A DNA stretch of 33,674 bases from an uncultured Parasphingopyxis sp. (GCA_905479515.1 CAJQMX010000054.1:1-33674); one strand, 5' to 3'; positions 15,481 through 24,546 are shown, counted from the stretch's first letter. The notes: generated from the sequence alone by a model not told the origin. Translations and numbers: made by a program.

Positions 15481-15870
15481 TTGGCAACCGCGGGGGCATT
15501 GTCTGCTTGGATCGCAATCGGTTTTGGTGCCTATATGCTTGCTGCCAGTATTGGTGGATTGGTCCATCCTGATCGCTGGACGACAATGTTCGAAGAGATT
15601 GAAAGGTCGCCGACGCTTCAATTCTTTTCAGCTGTGCTGACATTCTTCCTCGGACTCGTCATTGTACTTGTGACCCCGGGGGGGGAGAGATTGTCGACAG
15701 TCGTGACACTGATCGGATGGATCGAGTTGGTCGAGGGACTTACCATTTTTGTCGCTCCCGGACTTGTATTCGGAACTGGAAGACGTCTTACCTACTTGGG
15801 GCGCGGCCTATACGCTGGTATTTCGATCGCGGGACTGGGACTTATCACGGCAGGGCTGTTCGCCATATAA
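15481..15870 (+). CDS. Small inner-membrane protein, four TM segments
   Basis: A 129-residue hydrophobic protein with four predicted helices at about 5-25, 44-66, 71-93 and 104-126, and almost no soluble loops. The start is TTG 15481, backed by a perfect AGGAGG at 15467-15472 with an 8-nt spacer. Residues HPDRWTTMFEEIERSPTLQF form the only sizeable loop. I do not recognise the family. It lies 85 bp upstream of the histidine kinase in the same direction and might be part of the same transcription unit. Confidence 0.75.
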   Translation: MATAGALSAWIAIGFGAYMLAASIGGLVHPDRWTTMFEEIERSPTLQFFSAVLTFFLGLVIVLVTPGGERLSTVVTLIGWIELVEGLTIFVAPGLVFGTGRRLTYLGRGLYAGISIAGLGLITAGLFAI

Positions 15871-15955
15871 TAATGGCCATGGGGCGATATCCCTTCGAGC
15901 GACTGGTCGAAATCGTGGCAATCTCTAGCCCGCAACAATACGGCAGTTGGCGGCT

Positions 15956-17836
15956 ATGGTTCGCAGAGTAGTTTTGGGGAAACGACCGGAGGCCGGCTTG
16001 TATAGTTGGGGCAAATATACAGTTGTTGTTCTGTTGTGTGCTTGTCTGTCGCTGCTGCACGGGGCGGATGCGCGGGCACAGCAGATCGAGCACCGCCTGC
16101 AGTTCGAAGAATATACTGGCAGTGATGCCGCAATATTGTCCATCGACGAAATCTGTTGCGGGACCGGCGAGCGGGACTGGGTCCCGACACGGGAAGCCAG
16201 CACGAGCTTCCTGCGTCCGGTGATCTGGATACGATTGCCACCATTGCCGAGCGGAGAGGTTATCGAGCTGCCGCAGATGATTGACCGGGTTCAGCTTTAC
16301 GAGCGGGAAGTGGGCGCAGTCCGTTGGACGGTGCAGACGACCGGCGACACCATCCCGGTTTCCAGGCGTCCGATGCAGGTGGCCGAGATGGCGATCCGCC
16401 TTGATCCGCAACTGCATGGGGATGTTGAGCGCTATATGCGGTTTCAGCAGCCATCGAGCGTCGCCTTTTCAATCGATGTCTGGACGATCGACCGGTTCGG
16501 GGAATCCGCAGACCGCAGGTTCCTTGTCCAGCTGCTGTTGTTTGGCTTCTGCGGTGCCATGATCGTGTTTAACTTTGTCGTTGCCTTTGTCACGAGAGAG
16601 AAAATCTTCGCTTTCAACGCCGCAACGATCAGCTGCACGATGATCATTGCAATCTATCTTACCGGGCAGGCAGGATACTATATCTGGCCGGAATCTCCCC
16701 AATGGAGCTATATTACGCTGGTGCTCGCAATGGGCGGGCTAAGCCTGTTCGCCACCCAGTTCATATCGACCTATCTCGAAAGCGGTCCGGCCAACCCGAA
16801 GCTGCTGCGTTTCAACCGATGGTTCGGCGCGGCGCAATTCGCGACGTCTGTGGTCATCGTTTTCACCTGGTCCGAATGGCTTTACGCCCTGCTGCTCGTC
16901 GTCGGTCTGTTCTCGATGGCGTATCAGCTGTTCCTGGTGTTCCGCAGCATTTTCAAGGGGGACAGGCAGGCGATCCCGCTGCTCATCCCGCTATCCATAT
17001 TGATCGCTGGCATCTTGATCCGCTGGGCACGGACGGCCCTGTCGCTCGACCTTGGCTGGGCCAATTATCATATCATGGAGATCGCTCTCGCACTCGAAGC
17101 GATTACCTTTTCACTCGTCCTTGCGGGCCGCATCCGCTTTTTTGCGCGAAAGGCCAGCGATGCCGAACGCGAAGTTGACCGGATTCGGCTTGAAGCGGCG
17201 GAACGCTTCTCCAGCCTGCAGGATCATGAGCGCAGCAGGATTGCGAGCGACCTCCACGATTCCATCAGCCATAGCCTGGCGATAGCGGTCGGGCAGCTCG
17301 AACAGGTGGGGCGTGGAGATCCGATCTCCCCTGAAGCCAGCCAGCGGCTCGATCATGTCCGCGCCAATGTCAAAGAAGCCATTTCGGAAACGCGGCGGAT
17401 AAGCCATGCGCTGCATCCTGCCCGGCTTGACCATCTCGGTATGGCCAAGGGTCTGCAGAGCATGTTCGATGATCTTGCACGCTCGCGAAACATCCGCTGT
17501 TGCGTTACCATAGAATGTCATGAGGACCTTCTCGACAAGGACGAAAAGACGCAGGTTACACGCATTGTGCAGGAAGCCGTTTCCAATATCGTCAAACACA
17601 GCAGGGCGACTGAATGTCGGTTTGCGATCCAAAGGATAGACGACACAGTCGCCGTATCGATTGAGGATAATGGAGTTGGAGAAACTCCACAGGATGATGA
17701 CGCGGAGGGACATTTGGGGCTCATTTCCATTGAACAACGTGTTTTCCACCTTGGCGGCACGCTTGATATCGAGGCTGATGAGCGGGGTTTCCGGATCGCA
17801 TTTTCCTTTGTGCCGCGGGCTTGGAATAACCGATGA
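15956..17836 (+). CDS. 7TMR-DISM sensor histidine kinase (NarL-type partner)
   Basis: A 626-residue membrane kinase from ATG 15956 (an in-frame TTG lies 9 nt upstream). Order: signal sequence ending ADARAQQ; a periplasmic beta-rich domain to about 185 with a CC pair (EICCGTG); seven hydrophobic helices at about 190-395, the 7TMR-DISM layout; a short coiled coil (DAEREVDRIRLEAAERF); a HisKA_3 dimerisation domain with phospho-accepting His434 in ERSRIASDLHDSISHS and the following RRISHALHPARLDHLGM; and an ATPase domain with QEAVSNIVKHSRA (N box), EDNGVG and GHLGLISIEQR. Such kinases usually sense small extracellular molecules. The gene overlaps the response regulator by 4 nt, a clear cognate pair. 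Confidence 0.92.
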   Translation: MVRRVVLGKRPEAGLYSWGKYTVVVLLCACLSLLHGADARAQQIEHRLQFEEYTGSDAAILSIDEICCGTGERDWVPTREASTSFLRPVIWIRLPPLPSGEVIELPQMIDRVQLYEREVGAVRWTVQTTGDTIPVSRRPMQVAEMAIRLDPQLHGDVERYMRFQQPSSVAFSIDVWTIDRFGESADRRFLVQLLLFGFCGAMIVFNFVVAFVTREKIFAFNAATISCTMIIAIYLTGQAGYYIWPESPQWSYITLVLAMGGLSLFATQFISTYLESGPANPKLLRFNRWFGAAQFATSVVIVFTWSEWLYALLLVVGLFSMAYQLFLVFRSIFKGDRQAIPLLIPLSILIAGILIRWARTALSLDLGWANYHIMEIALALEAITFSLVLAGRIRFFARKASDAEREVDRIRLEAAERFSSLQDHERSRIASDLHDSISHSLAIAVGQLEQVGRGDPISPEASQRLDHVRANVKEAISETRRISHALHPARLDHLGMAKGLQSMFDDLARSRNIRCCVTIECHEDLLDKDEKTQVTRIVQEAVSNIVKHSRATECRFAIQRIDDTVAVSIEDNGVGETPQDDDAEGHLGLISIEQRVFHLGGTLDIEADERGFRIAFSFVPRAWNNR

Positions 17837-18483
17837 GCGGCGCAACCGTCACCCAAACGGTCATTCTGGCGGACGACCACCCGGTCTTTCTGGAAGGCAT
17901 CAAGCAATATTTTGAGGAACGGCCGGATTTTCGCATTGTCGGCGAAGCGCAGAATGGCACCGCCTGCATCGAAATGGCCAGAATGTTCCGGCCCGATTGG
18001 GCGCTGGTTGATCTCGCCATGCCCGGCAAGAACGGATTCGAGGTGCTGCGCGCTGCGCTCGATGCCAATATTCCGACGAAGTTCATCGTCATGTCGATGT
18101 ATGCTGATGCGGCCTATGCGCGAATGGCAAATGATGCCGGGGCATTTGGCTTTATCGCCAAGGAAGACGCGCTGAGCGAACTCGACCAGGCCCTTTTATC
18201 GCCCGACGGCCAGTTTTTCGAAAGTGCTTCGGTCGGCCGACCGACGATCAGTCCGCGTGATCCGAATTCGGTGGAGACCTTCGACAGGCTCACGCCTGCA
18301 GAACGGAAGATATTGCTGTATCTGGGCCAGGGCCAAACCAGTCGTGAAATTGCCGACGCGCTCGAAATCAGCCCGCGCACCGTGCAGAAGCATCGGCAGA
18401 ATATGGCCGAAAAGCTCGGGCTGCACGGCCCCAATCGCTTGCTCGAATATGCCGTTCGCCATGTCCAGATTCTGAACGACTAA
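17833..18483 (+). CDS. LuxR/NarL-family response regulator
   Basis: A 216-residue DNA-binding response regulator. The receiver domain (8-125) has the acidic pocket D14/D15, phospho-acceptor D60 in VDLAMPGKNGFEVL, and Lys110. The LuxR-type helix-turn-helix (about 150-212) has LTPAERKILLYLGQGQTSRE and SPRTVQKHRQNMAEKLG. ATG 17833 overlaps the kinase stop as ATGA, so translation is coupled. The immediate downstream genes on the same strand (secreted 137-aa protein, START-like/RND pair, two porins) are the best candidates for its regulon. Confidence 0.94.
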   Translation: MSGATVTQTVILADDHPVFLEGIKQYFEERPDFRIVGEAQNGTACIEMARMFRPDWALVDLAMPGKNGFEVLRAALDANIPTKFIVMSMYADAAYARMANDAGAFGFIAKEDALSELDQALLSPDGQFFESASVGRPTISPRDPNSVETFDRLTPAERKILLYLGQGQTSREIADALEISPRTVQKHRQNMAEKLGLHGPNRLLEYAVRHVQILND

Positions 18484-18502
18484 CCGCGGCTGCATCCCGC
18501 TA

Positions 18503-18514
18503 CGCACATGTGCG
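18503..18514. promoter_or_regulatory. 12-bp palindrome CGCACATGTGCG
   Basis: A perfect palindrome in the 91-bp gap between the response regulator and the secreted 137-aa gene. NarL-type regulators bind inverted half-sites of this size, so it is a candidate site, unproven. Confidence 0.3.
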
Positions 18515-18574
18515 AATGGACGCCTCCAACGGCAATTCTATTCTGATCCCATCTTTTCGGGAGGGGATTGAGCC

Positions 18575-18988
18575 ATGAAAAAGCATCTGACCGTTGCCGC
18601 CGCGATCGCAGCATATAGCTGGGCTAGCCCAGCACAAGCTTTGCCATGCGACGATAGAGGCTCGAACTGGAACGGCACTGTCCAGATTGGTGCCGCATAT
18701 TATAATTTTGAACTGCGGCGCCAGAGCTGTGCACCCTCTAGCCTCTGGAACTTTTATCTGCGGCCCACGAGTGGCGGTGGCGCGGCCTCGCAAGGTCAGG
18801 TTACCGTTGGTCTCACCGGTAGTTCCATTTCCGTCACGCCCGTATCCGGAACGGCAAGCGGTTGCCCGCTCAGCTTGTCTGGAAGCTATGCACGGCGCGA
18901 TGTGACGAATGGCCGGCCCTATAGGGGGTCAGGCACGGCGATGTGCGGCGCCGGTCCCACTGGCGTCTGGCGAGCTGTTATCCGGTAG
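18575..18988 (+). CDS. Small secreted four-cysteine protein, unknown
   Basis: A 137-residue protein with a signal peptide, MKKHLTVAAAIAAYSWASPAQA. The mature chain has four Cys (25, 52, 97, 124), likely two disulfides, and a Gly/Ser/Thr-rich beta-like sequence (GQVTVGLTGSSISVTPVSG). An excellent SD (GGGAGGGG) precedes ATG 18575. I recognise no domain. Its place 91 bp after the sensor/regulator pair makes it a possible target of that pair, or a periplasmic partner of the sensor (inference only). Confidence 0.8.
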   Translation: MKKHLTVAAAIAAYSWASPAQALPCDDRGSNWNGTVQIGAAYYNFELRRQSCAPSSLWNFYLRPTSGGGAASQGQVTVGLTGSSISVTPVSGTASGCPLSLSGSYARRDVTNGRPYRGSGTAMCGAGPTGVWRAVIR

Positions 18989-19026
18989 TGATTCAGCGCG
19001 GCACCCGTAGTGTGAGGGGGGCGGAT

Positions 19027-19596
19027 TTGAGCGTCAAAACGGCCGCAGGCCATGAGCCCTTTCTCGTGAAGACGCGTTGGGAACTCGACTGCACAGCTGG
19101 TGAACTGCGATCCCTGCTCATGGAGCCGCTGGCGATAACCCGCTGGTGGGCGCCGGTTTTCCTCCACGCCGAATGCATCGAAGAAGGCGCAGATGACCGG
19201 CACGGCTATGCAATGCGCTGCTTCACCAAGGGATATCTGCCGCACGCGTTCCAGTTTGTAGCCCGCATCGCAAATGTCAGCGACACCGTGCTGGTGATCG
19301 AAACCCATGGCGACTTTAACGGTGTGGGAACGATCGAGCTTTGGTCGGAGGGACCGAGAACGCGCGCTTCCGTCGAGTGGTCGGTCAATGTGAGCCATCC
19401 TTATATCCGGCCCTTTCTCAAGTTGCTGAAGCCGGTTTTCGTGTGGAATCACCGCTGGGCAATGCGCCAGGGTCGCAAGGGCCTTGAGCGTATGATACGC
19501 GTCGGGGGGCAGAACGCGGAAGCTTTCATCCCGATGCGCCCGACCTTTCCCCACAATCTCGCCTGGTTCCGGACACCACAGCGGTGGAGGATTTGA
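19027..19596 (+). CDS. START-like (SRPBCC) protein
   Basis: A 189-residue protein with an SRPBCC-type start (VKTRWELDCTAGELRSLLM, then ITRWWAPVFLHAECI) and strands ending in GTIELWSEGPRTRASVEW. The family forms a deep hydrophobic pocket for lipids or polyketides. I chose TTG 19027 because GAGGGGG lies 6 nt upstream and because an upstream start would overlap the secreted-protein gene. There is no signal peptide. Its 3' end overlaps the RND transporter start by 13 nt, so the two are translationally coupled. A soluble lipid-binding protein feeding or helping an RND pump is the simplest reading. Confidence 0.78.
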   Translation: MSVKTAAGHEPFLVKTRWELDCTAGELRSLLMEPLAITRWWAPVFLHAECIEEGADDRHGYAMRCFTKGYLPHAFQFVARIANVSDTVLVIETHGDFNGVGTIELWSEGPRTRASVEWSVNVSHPYIRPFLKLLKPVFVWNHRWAMRQGRKGLERMIRVGGQNAEAFIPMRPTFPHNLAWFRTPQRWRI

Positions 19597-21869
19597 CCTC
19601 TCTTACCGACTGGATCGTACGCATCGTTTTGCACAGTCCGCGACGTTTGACGGCGCTGCTGGCGGTGTTGCTGGCGGTCGCACTGGCTGGTGGCGCACAG
19701 CTTGAATTCGACGACGGCATACGATCAATCTTCTCCTCTTCGCGTGCTGAATCCACCGCCTATTCAGCCCATGTCGAGGCCTTTGCCCAAACCGATACCG
19801 TGGCTGTTGTCCTGATCGAAGCAGAGGGTGCGATCACCGACGCGCAATGGGCCTGGCTGCGCGATGCCATCCTTTCATTCCAGAATGTGGATGGCGTTGA
19901 GGCGACCTTCTCCGTGTTCGGTGTGAACACCTTCCATGCCGAGGCCGGCGATGTCAGTACCCTGTCTCCGCAGGAGCTTGGTTCGCTTCCAAACCTGAGG
20001 CTAGGCGGCCAGCCTGTTCACAATGTCTCGATTGCCGAACGCCCGCTGGTATCCGGGAATCGCAGCGCGACTGTGGTCGTCATTGCACTTGGCGATGAAT
20101 TGCAGGATTTGGCCGTCGCCAGGCCGACGCTCGCCAGTTTGCGCGGGATCATTGCCAGCGCTGACGATGTTGCGCTTGAGGCGCAGCTCACCGGGATGGT
20201 GCCAATCCGCGAGTGGATAATCAATGGTATCGTGCGCGATCAGATCGCGATCAACCTTGCCGCAGCCATCATTGGTTTTCTCGTGTCACTTGTGATGTTC
20301 CGCAGCATCTGGATCGCCGTTCTAAATGGTATCGCGCCTTCGCTCGCGCTGCTCTTCTCCCTCGGCGCGTTCGGTCTTCTCGGTTTCGAGATCAATACCG
20401 CGCGCAATGCATTGCCGGTACTCATCCTCGTGCTCGCCATGGCCGATTGCATTCATATGACTTTCGAGTTTTGCAAGACCTATGAGCGCACGGCGGACAC
20501 GCAAGCGGCGGTGCAGGGGATGGTGCGCAATATTGCACCACCCTGCATATTGACATCGCTCACGACGATCATCGCCTTTGCGGGTCTCTATTATTCGGAA
20601 TCGCCGCTTATCCAATCGCTCTCGCTAAGCGGCATGATCGCGGTTGCGATCGCGCTTGTCGTGATTTTGTTCATCCATCCCTTGGTGTTCCTTCTGGCGT
20701 CACATAGTGGGTCGGCGCGGAAGGCTTTCGCGCAATCGCGGCGCAGCATGATCGGCGGATTGCCGCTAAAAGGGCTATTCTCATGGATATCCGCCCGGCC
20801 AGTGTCGATCAGCATCGCCGGGATTGCATTGGCCATTGTGCTGCTGGTCACCTTCCTGCCGTTCAAGACGGATTTTCGCTTTTACGAATATGTCGGGCAG
20901 GATACGGAAATCATCCGGGCTCTGGACCGGGCAGAAACGGTCGCAGGTCCGATGCAGTCGATTGATATTCCTTTGCGGTTTGAGGGGCCGCCCACCAGCG
21001 AAACGCTCGCCGATATCCGGCGCATTCACACAGCTCTCGCCGCGGCTTTTCCTTCAAATCCAGTGGTTTCGATAAGCACCGTCGCAGATGCGCTCGACAG
21101 GCGCGGCGAATGGCCAAGCTGGAGCAACATTCAGCTTGCATTGGCACCGCTGCCCGCTTTCGTATCCGACTCATTGATCAGTCGGAACGGCGATGCGGCA
21201 CTTGTAAGAGTGATGACCTCGGACTCCAATGCAGAAGACATTCGCGATCTCGTCGAAGAGATTGATACGGTTACCGCGTCAATCTCCGTGCAGTCGCTTG
21301 AGGTTGAAAATGCAGTGGGCCTGACGGCATTGGCGGCGACCCTTTCCGACGCAATGATCCGGCAATTGACAGTCTCCTTCCTCCTGGCTGCGCTGCTTTG
21401 CCCGATCATCATTGGATTCTGGTACGCAAGCTGGCGATTTGCCGTTGCTGCTGTTCTGCCCAATCTGATCCCGATTCTTGCGGTTGGGGCGTGGCTGAGC
21501 TGGACGGGTTGGAACCTGCAGTTCACCAGCGCATTGGCGCTTGCCATCGCTTTCGGCATAGCGGTCGACGACACGATCCACGTCCTCAATCGCTATCGCA
21601 TTATACGCGACAAAGGAGCGCCGGAAGATCATCGCTCCGGCCTTGTCGCGGCAATGAATCATGTCGCGCCGGCATTGATCACGACGACCCTGATCCTTAT
21701 CGCGGGGCTTGTGGCAACGCTTTTCAGCACCATGCCGACAGCCCGGTTCTTCGGCGAGATCTGTTTGGCGGTCTTCATCCTGGCGCTCATCAGTGACCTC
21801 ATTCTTCTACCAGCCATACTCGCGCTGTTTGCGCCCCGGACGCGGGCCCATCAGAATTCTCCCAATTGA
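19584..21869 (+). CDS. RND/MMPL-family transporter
   Basis: A 761-residue inner-membrane protein with duplicated halves. Each half has one helix (about 22-40 and 408-427), a large periplasmic domain (about 41-215 and 428-590), then five helices. The TM4 sites are MADCIHM at 286-292 in the first half and VDDTIHV at 661-667 in the second; the second carries the full acidic pair used for proton relay, the first only one Asp. This is the COG1033 layout (MMPL, hopanoid transporter HpnN type) and not an AcrB-size pump. These proteins move lipids or hydrophobic molecules. GTG 19584 is inside the preceding gene. Substrate unknown; the START-like neighbour points to a lipid-like one. Confidence 0.88.
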   Translation: MEDLTSLTDWIVRIVLHSPRRLTALLAVLLAVALAGGAQLEFDDGIRSIFSSSRAESTAYSAHVEAFAQTDTVAVVLIEAEGAITDAQWAWLRDAILSFQNVDGVEATFSVFGVNTFHAEAGDVSTLSPQELGSLPNLRLGGQPVHNVSIAERPLVSGNRSATVVVIALGDELQDLAVARPTLASLRGIIASADDVALEAQLTGMVPIREWIINGIVRDQIAINLAAAIIGFLVSLVMFRSIWIAVLNGIAPSLALLFSLGAFGLLGFEINTARNALPVLILVLAMADCIHMTFEFCKTYERTADTQAAVQGMVRNIAPPCILTSLTTIIAFAGLYYSESPLIQSLSLSGMIAVAIALVVILFIHPLVFLLASHSGSARKAFAQSRRSMIGGLPLKGLFSWISARPVSISIAGIALAIVLLVTFLPFKTDFRFYEYVGQDTEIIRALDRAETVAGPMQSIDIPLRFEGPPTSETLADIRRIHTALAAAFPSNPVVSISTVADALDRRGEWPSWSNIQLALAPLPAFVSDSLISRNGDAALVRVMTSDSNAEDIRDLVEEIDTVTASISVQSLEVENAVGLTALAATLSDAMIRQLTVSFLLAALLCPIIIGFWYASWRFAVAAVLPNLIPILAVGAWLSWTGWNLQFTSALALAIAFGIAVDDTIHVLNRYRIIRDKGAPEDHRSGLVAAMNHVAPALITTTLILIAGLVATLFSTMPTARFFGEICLAVFILALISDLILLPAILALFAPRTRAHQNSPN

Positions 21870-21875
21870 TCGGAC

Positions 21876-21887
21876 GCCGTGCACGGC
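21876..21887. promoter_or_regulatory. 12-bp palindrome GCCGTGCACGGC
   Basis: A perfect palindrome seven bases after the RND stop, in the 281-bp gap before the porin. It has no T-run after it, so it is a weak terminator candidate. It may be a protein-binding site. Confidence 0.22.
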
Positions 21888-22115
21888 ATCTGATGGTTTT
21901 GAAAAATTAGTTGCCGACCTGCGCGGCCAAGATACCCCTTTGGACAAGCATTCGTGGCACAATGAATGGCCACCATATTTGAGATCCAAGAGATCGCGGC
22001 CAAGACAAAAAACGGCCTAAACGCGACAGCGAGACAATTGGGCTTCCTATAAAATAGTAGCCATCCTCTGCGACGGACCTTTTGGAAAACTTCGATCCGA
22101 AGACTTTTGGACTGG

Positions 22116-22127
22116 CAGTGCGCACTG
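22116..22127. promoter_or_regulatory. 12-bp palindrome CAGTGCGCACTG
   Basis: A perfect palindrome 24-35 nt before the OprP-like start. It shares the GTGC/GCAC core with the two other palindromes of this module (18503 and 21876). Candidate operator; it could also influence access to the AAGGAG at 22133-22138. Confidence 0.28.
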
Positions 22128-22150
22128 AAGAAAAGGAGCACGGCCACTCA

Positions 22151-23302
22151 ATGATCCATTCTCGTTTTGCTCACCTATGTCTCGCGACCACGCTGCTTTG
22201 TGTGTCGAGTCTTGGCCTAGCGCAATCGTCGGAAGGGGCAGTCCAGCGATATCTGACAATTGAGCCGCGCGGTCGATTGCAGCTTGAAGCGTTGGTCTTA
22301 AACGAAGGTGACGATCCTGAATTCCGGGACGAACAAATCCGGCGTCTCTATCTGGGGGTGCAAGGCGCATTCTCTCCCCGGATCAGCTATCAGGCTGACA
22401 TCGATTTTGCCGATGGTGAAGCCAACTATCAGGATATTGTGCTGCACTACGCGTTCGACGACCAGACCGAACTTTCCATCGGATTTATCAAGCCGGCGAT
22501 TAGCGCCGATAATCTGACATCCGACGTCTATACGGTGTTTCTCGAACGTTCGGCTTTCGCCGGTCTGTTTTCCCCGGGCCGCCGGATCGGTGTCGGCGTA
22601 AGCCATACGGGCAATGACTGGGGTCTTCAGGGCGGCATTTACGGCGATAAGGATGCCTCCATCCCATTCAGTTCGGCGAGCGAGAGCCTCGTCGCCAGCG
22701 GGCGCGGCCATGCTGATCTTCTGCCGGGCGACGCGGTGCTCCATGTCGCGCTGTCAGGCTATTATATCGAACCTTCGAACGAGAGCGGGGGCGTTCGCCT
22801 CAGCCAGTCTCCCGAAACGAGCGGCGCCGCGACGGTTATCGATACCGGACGTTTCCTCGTCGATCGCGGGTTCTTCATTGGAGCCGAGGCCGGATATGGC
22901 GATGGCCCGGTTACGGTTCAGGTAGAAGGCGGGCTCCTTGATTATGCCGGGCCTGCCGTGGACCCCAGATTTTACGGCGTTTCCGCCCAGATTTCCTGGC
23001 GTCTCACCGGAGAAGAGCGCCCCTATAGTTCCAAGTCGGGTGTGTTTGGGCGGGTGTCTCCTTCCCGTCCCGTCGATCAGGGCGGCCCCGGATCTTTTGA
23101 GGCCGGCCTGCGGATGACCCATATCGACATGGACGACAGACCCGTAAAAGGGGGCGAACTTTCCAGCTATAGCGCGGTACTTAACTGGTACCCGATTGAA
23201 CATCTGCGTTTTTCTGCCAATTATGTGCATTCCGAATCTGTTCGCACTGCGGGCGATTTCGACCAGGATCTGGTGGCCGTGCGCGCGGCCTATGACTGGT
23301 GA
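22151..23302 (+). CDS. OprP/OprO-type outer-membrane porin
   Basis: A 383-residue beta-barrel protein with a signal peptide (MIHSRFAHLCLATTLLCVSS, cut after LAQS). The segment DEQIRRLYLGVQGAFSPR, then SYQADIDFADGEANYQDIVL, and the end VAVRAAYDW (aromatic last residue) follow the phosphate-selective porin O/P family. The name reflects family founders; anion type is not predictable. ATG 22151 lies 12 nt after AAGGAG, a long spacer, but no better start gives a signal peptide. It overlaps the next gene's possible GTG start (GTGA), so the two porins are probably one unit. Confidence 0.85.
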   Translation: MIHSRFAHLCLATTLLCVSSLGLAQSSEGAVQRYLTIEPRGRLQLEALVLNEGDDPEFRDEQIRRLYLGVQGAFSPRISYQADIDFADGEANYQDIVLHYAFDDQTELSIGFIKPAISADNLTSDVYTVFLERSAFAGLFSPGRRIGVGVSHTGNDWGLQGGIYGDKDASIPFSSASESLVASGRGHADLLPGDAVLHVALSGYYIEPSNESGGVRLSQSPETSGAATVIDTGRFLVDRGFFIGAEAGYGDGPVTVQVEGGLLDYAGPAVDPRFYGVSAQISWRLTGEERPYSSKSGVFGRVSPSRPVDQGGPGSFEAGLRMTHIDMDDRPVKGGELSSYSAVLNWYPIEHLRFSANYVHSESVRTAGDFDQDLVAVRAAYDW

Positions 23303-23358
23303 GAGCTAAAAGCCCCTTCCCCAGACTGCATCGACCGCCCGGCATCGGAGTGAAGGCG

Positions 23359-24546
23359 ATGCCGGTGAGCGACGGGCAGAGCGAAACACGCCTAGCCCCA
23401 TATCTGTTGCCGGTTGGCCTGGCCTGTCTGGGTGGAGAGATGCCGCTTGCTGCGGCACAACCCGATGACCGGCCTGCACCCCTCGAACTCAGCGCAGACT
23501 ATACAGCGGATATCTGGGCGGAGCCTGTCGGAGACTCGAGAGGCGGCCTGCGGTATCTCGACAATTTGTCGCTGGCGGTAGATCTGGATGCCGAACGAAC
23601 ATTGGGTATCGATGGTGTGAACCTCCATGCCCAGTTGCTGTACAACAACGGCACAGAGTTTTCAGGCAGCGTTGTCGGCGATGTGCAGGGTATCAGCAAC
23701 ATCGAGACCGGCATACGCGCCTTGCGCCTTTATGAGGCCTGGGCGGAGATCAATCTGAACGAACATGCCTCGATCAAGGTCGGTCTCTACGATCTCAATT
23801 CCGAGTTTGACGTGACCGAAACCGGCGGTTTTTTCATCAACAGTTCGCACGGCATAGGCCCGGATTTCGCGCAGTCGGGAGAGAACGGCCCCTCGATCTT
23901 TCCCTCTACCGCGCTGGCAGTGCGCGCTGAACTGGAAATCGCGCCCACCTGGTATGCACGGGCAGCAATACTCGATGCGGTTCCCGGCAACCCGATGCGT
24001 CCAAGGCGAACGATCATCCGGCTGCGCAGGGATGAGGGTGCGTTGCTCGTGGGCGAACTCGAATATCGCACCGACAGAAGCCGAATAATCGCTGGTTACT
24101 GGCGTTATTCTCACACATTCGAAACCCTGCAAGGCTCGGGAAACACCGTTTCCGACGGCGCATATATCATGGCGGAACGGCGCCTGATCACTGAGGATGG
24201 AAATTCCGACCAAGGTCTATCCGGCTGGGTCAGGCTGGGTACAGCAGAGCCTCAGGTCAATCCGATCTCGGTCTATGCTGGTGGGGGCCTTGTCTACCAG
24301 GGGCCGTTCCGGGGGCGTGACGCGGACCAGATCGGCATCGCAATTGCATGGGCTGAATTCGGACAGCCATATCGCGACTCAGCGATCGCGGATCAACGCG
24401 AAGTGAATGTTGAATTCGGTTATCAGGCTGTCGTGTCTCGCCGCCTCACCGTTCAGCCCAGCGTGCAATTGGTTTTGAGCCCCGGGGACGCCCCCGATAC
24501 CGATGCTGCCCTGGCTTTGGGTTTGAGAATGCTTCTCTCACTATGA
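23359..24546 (+). CDS. OprB-type carbohydrate porin
   Basis: A 395-residue outer-membrane protein of the carbohydrate-selective porin OprB family. Evidence: RYLDNLSLAVDLDAERTLG, NLHAQLLYNNGTEFSGSVVG, LYEAWAEINLNEHASIKVGL, YDLNSEFDVTETGGFF, and the closing strand LGLRMLLSL. ATG 23359 has GGAG 9 nt upstream; GTG 23299 overlapping the previous stop would add 20 residues. Hydrophobic sequence ending PLAAAQ serves as a signal region but is preceded by a rather polar stretch, so the exact N-terminus is unsure. The pairing of an OprP-like and an OprB-like porin back to back is unusual. Confidence 0.84.
   Translation: MPVSDGQSETRLAPYLLPVGLACLGGEMPLAAAQPDDRPAPLELSADYTADIWAEPVGDSRGGLRYLDNLSLAVDLDAERTLGIDGVNLHAQLLYNNGTEFSGSVVGDVQGISNIETGIRALRLYEAWAEINLNEHASIKVGLYDLNSEFDVTETGGFFINSSHGIGPDFAQSGENGPSIFPSTALAVRAELEIAPTWYARAAILDAVPGNPMRPRRTIIRLRRDEGALLVGELEYRTDRSRIIAGYWRYSHTFETLQGSGNTVSDGAYIMAERRLITEDGNSDQGLSGWVRLGTAEPQVNPISVYAGGGLVYQGPFRGRDADQIGIAIAWAEFGQPYRDSAIADQREVNVEFGYQAVVSRRLTVQPSVQLVLSPGDAPDTDAALALGLRMLLSL

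Noticed and set aside
15290..15640. Continuation of the 15140 frame as a 166-residue protein
   Set aside because: Composition turns Arg/Cys/Ser-rich and it overlaps the next gene, whose TTG start has a perfect SD.
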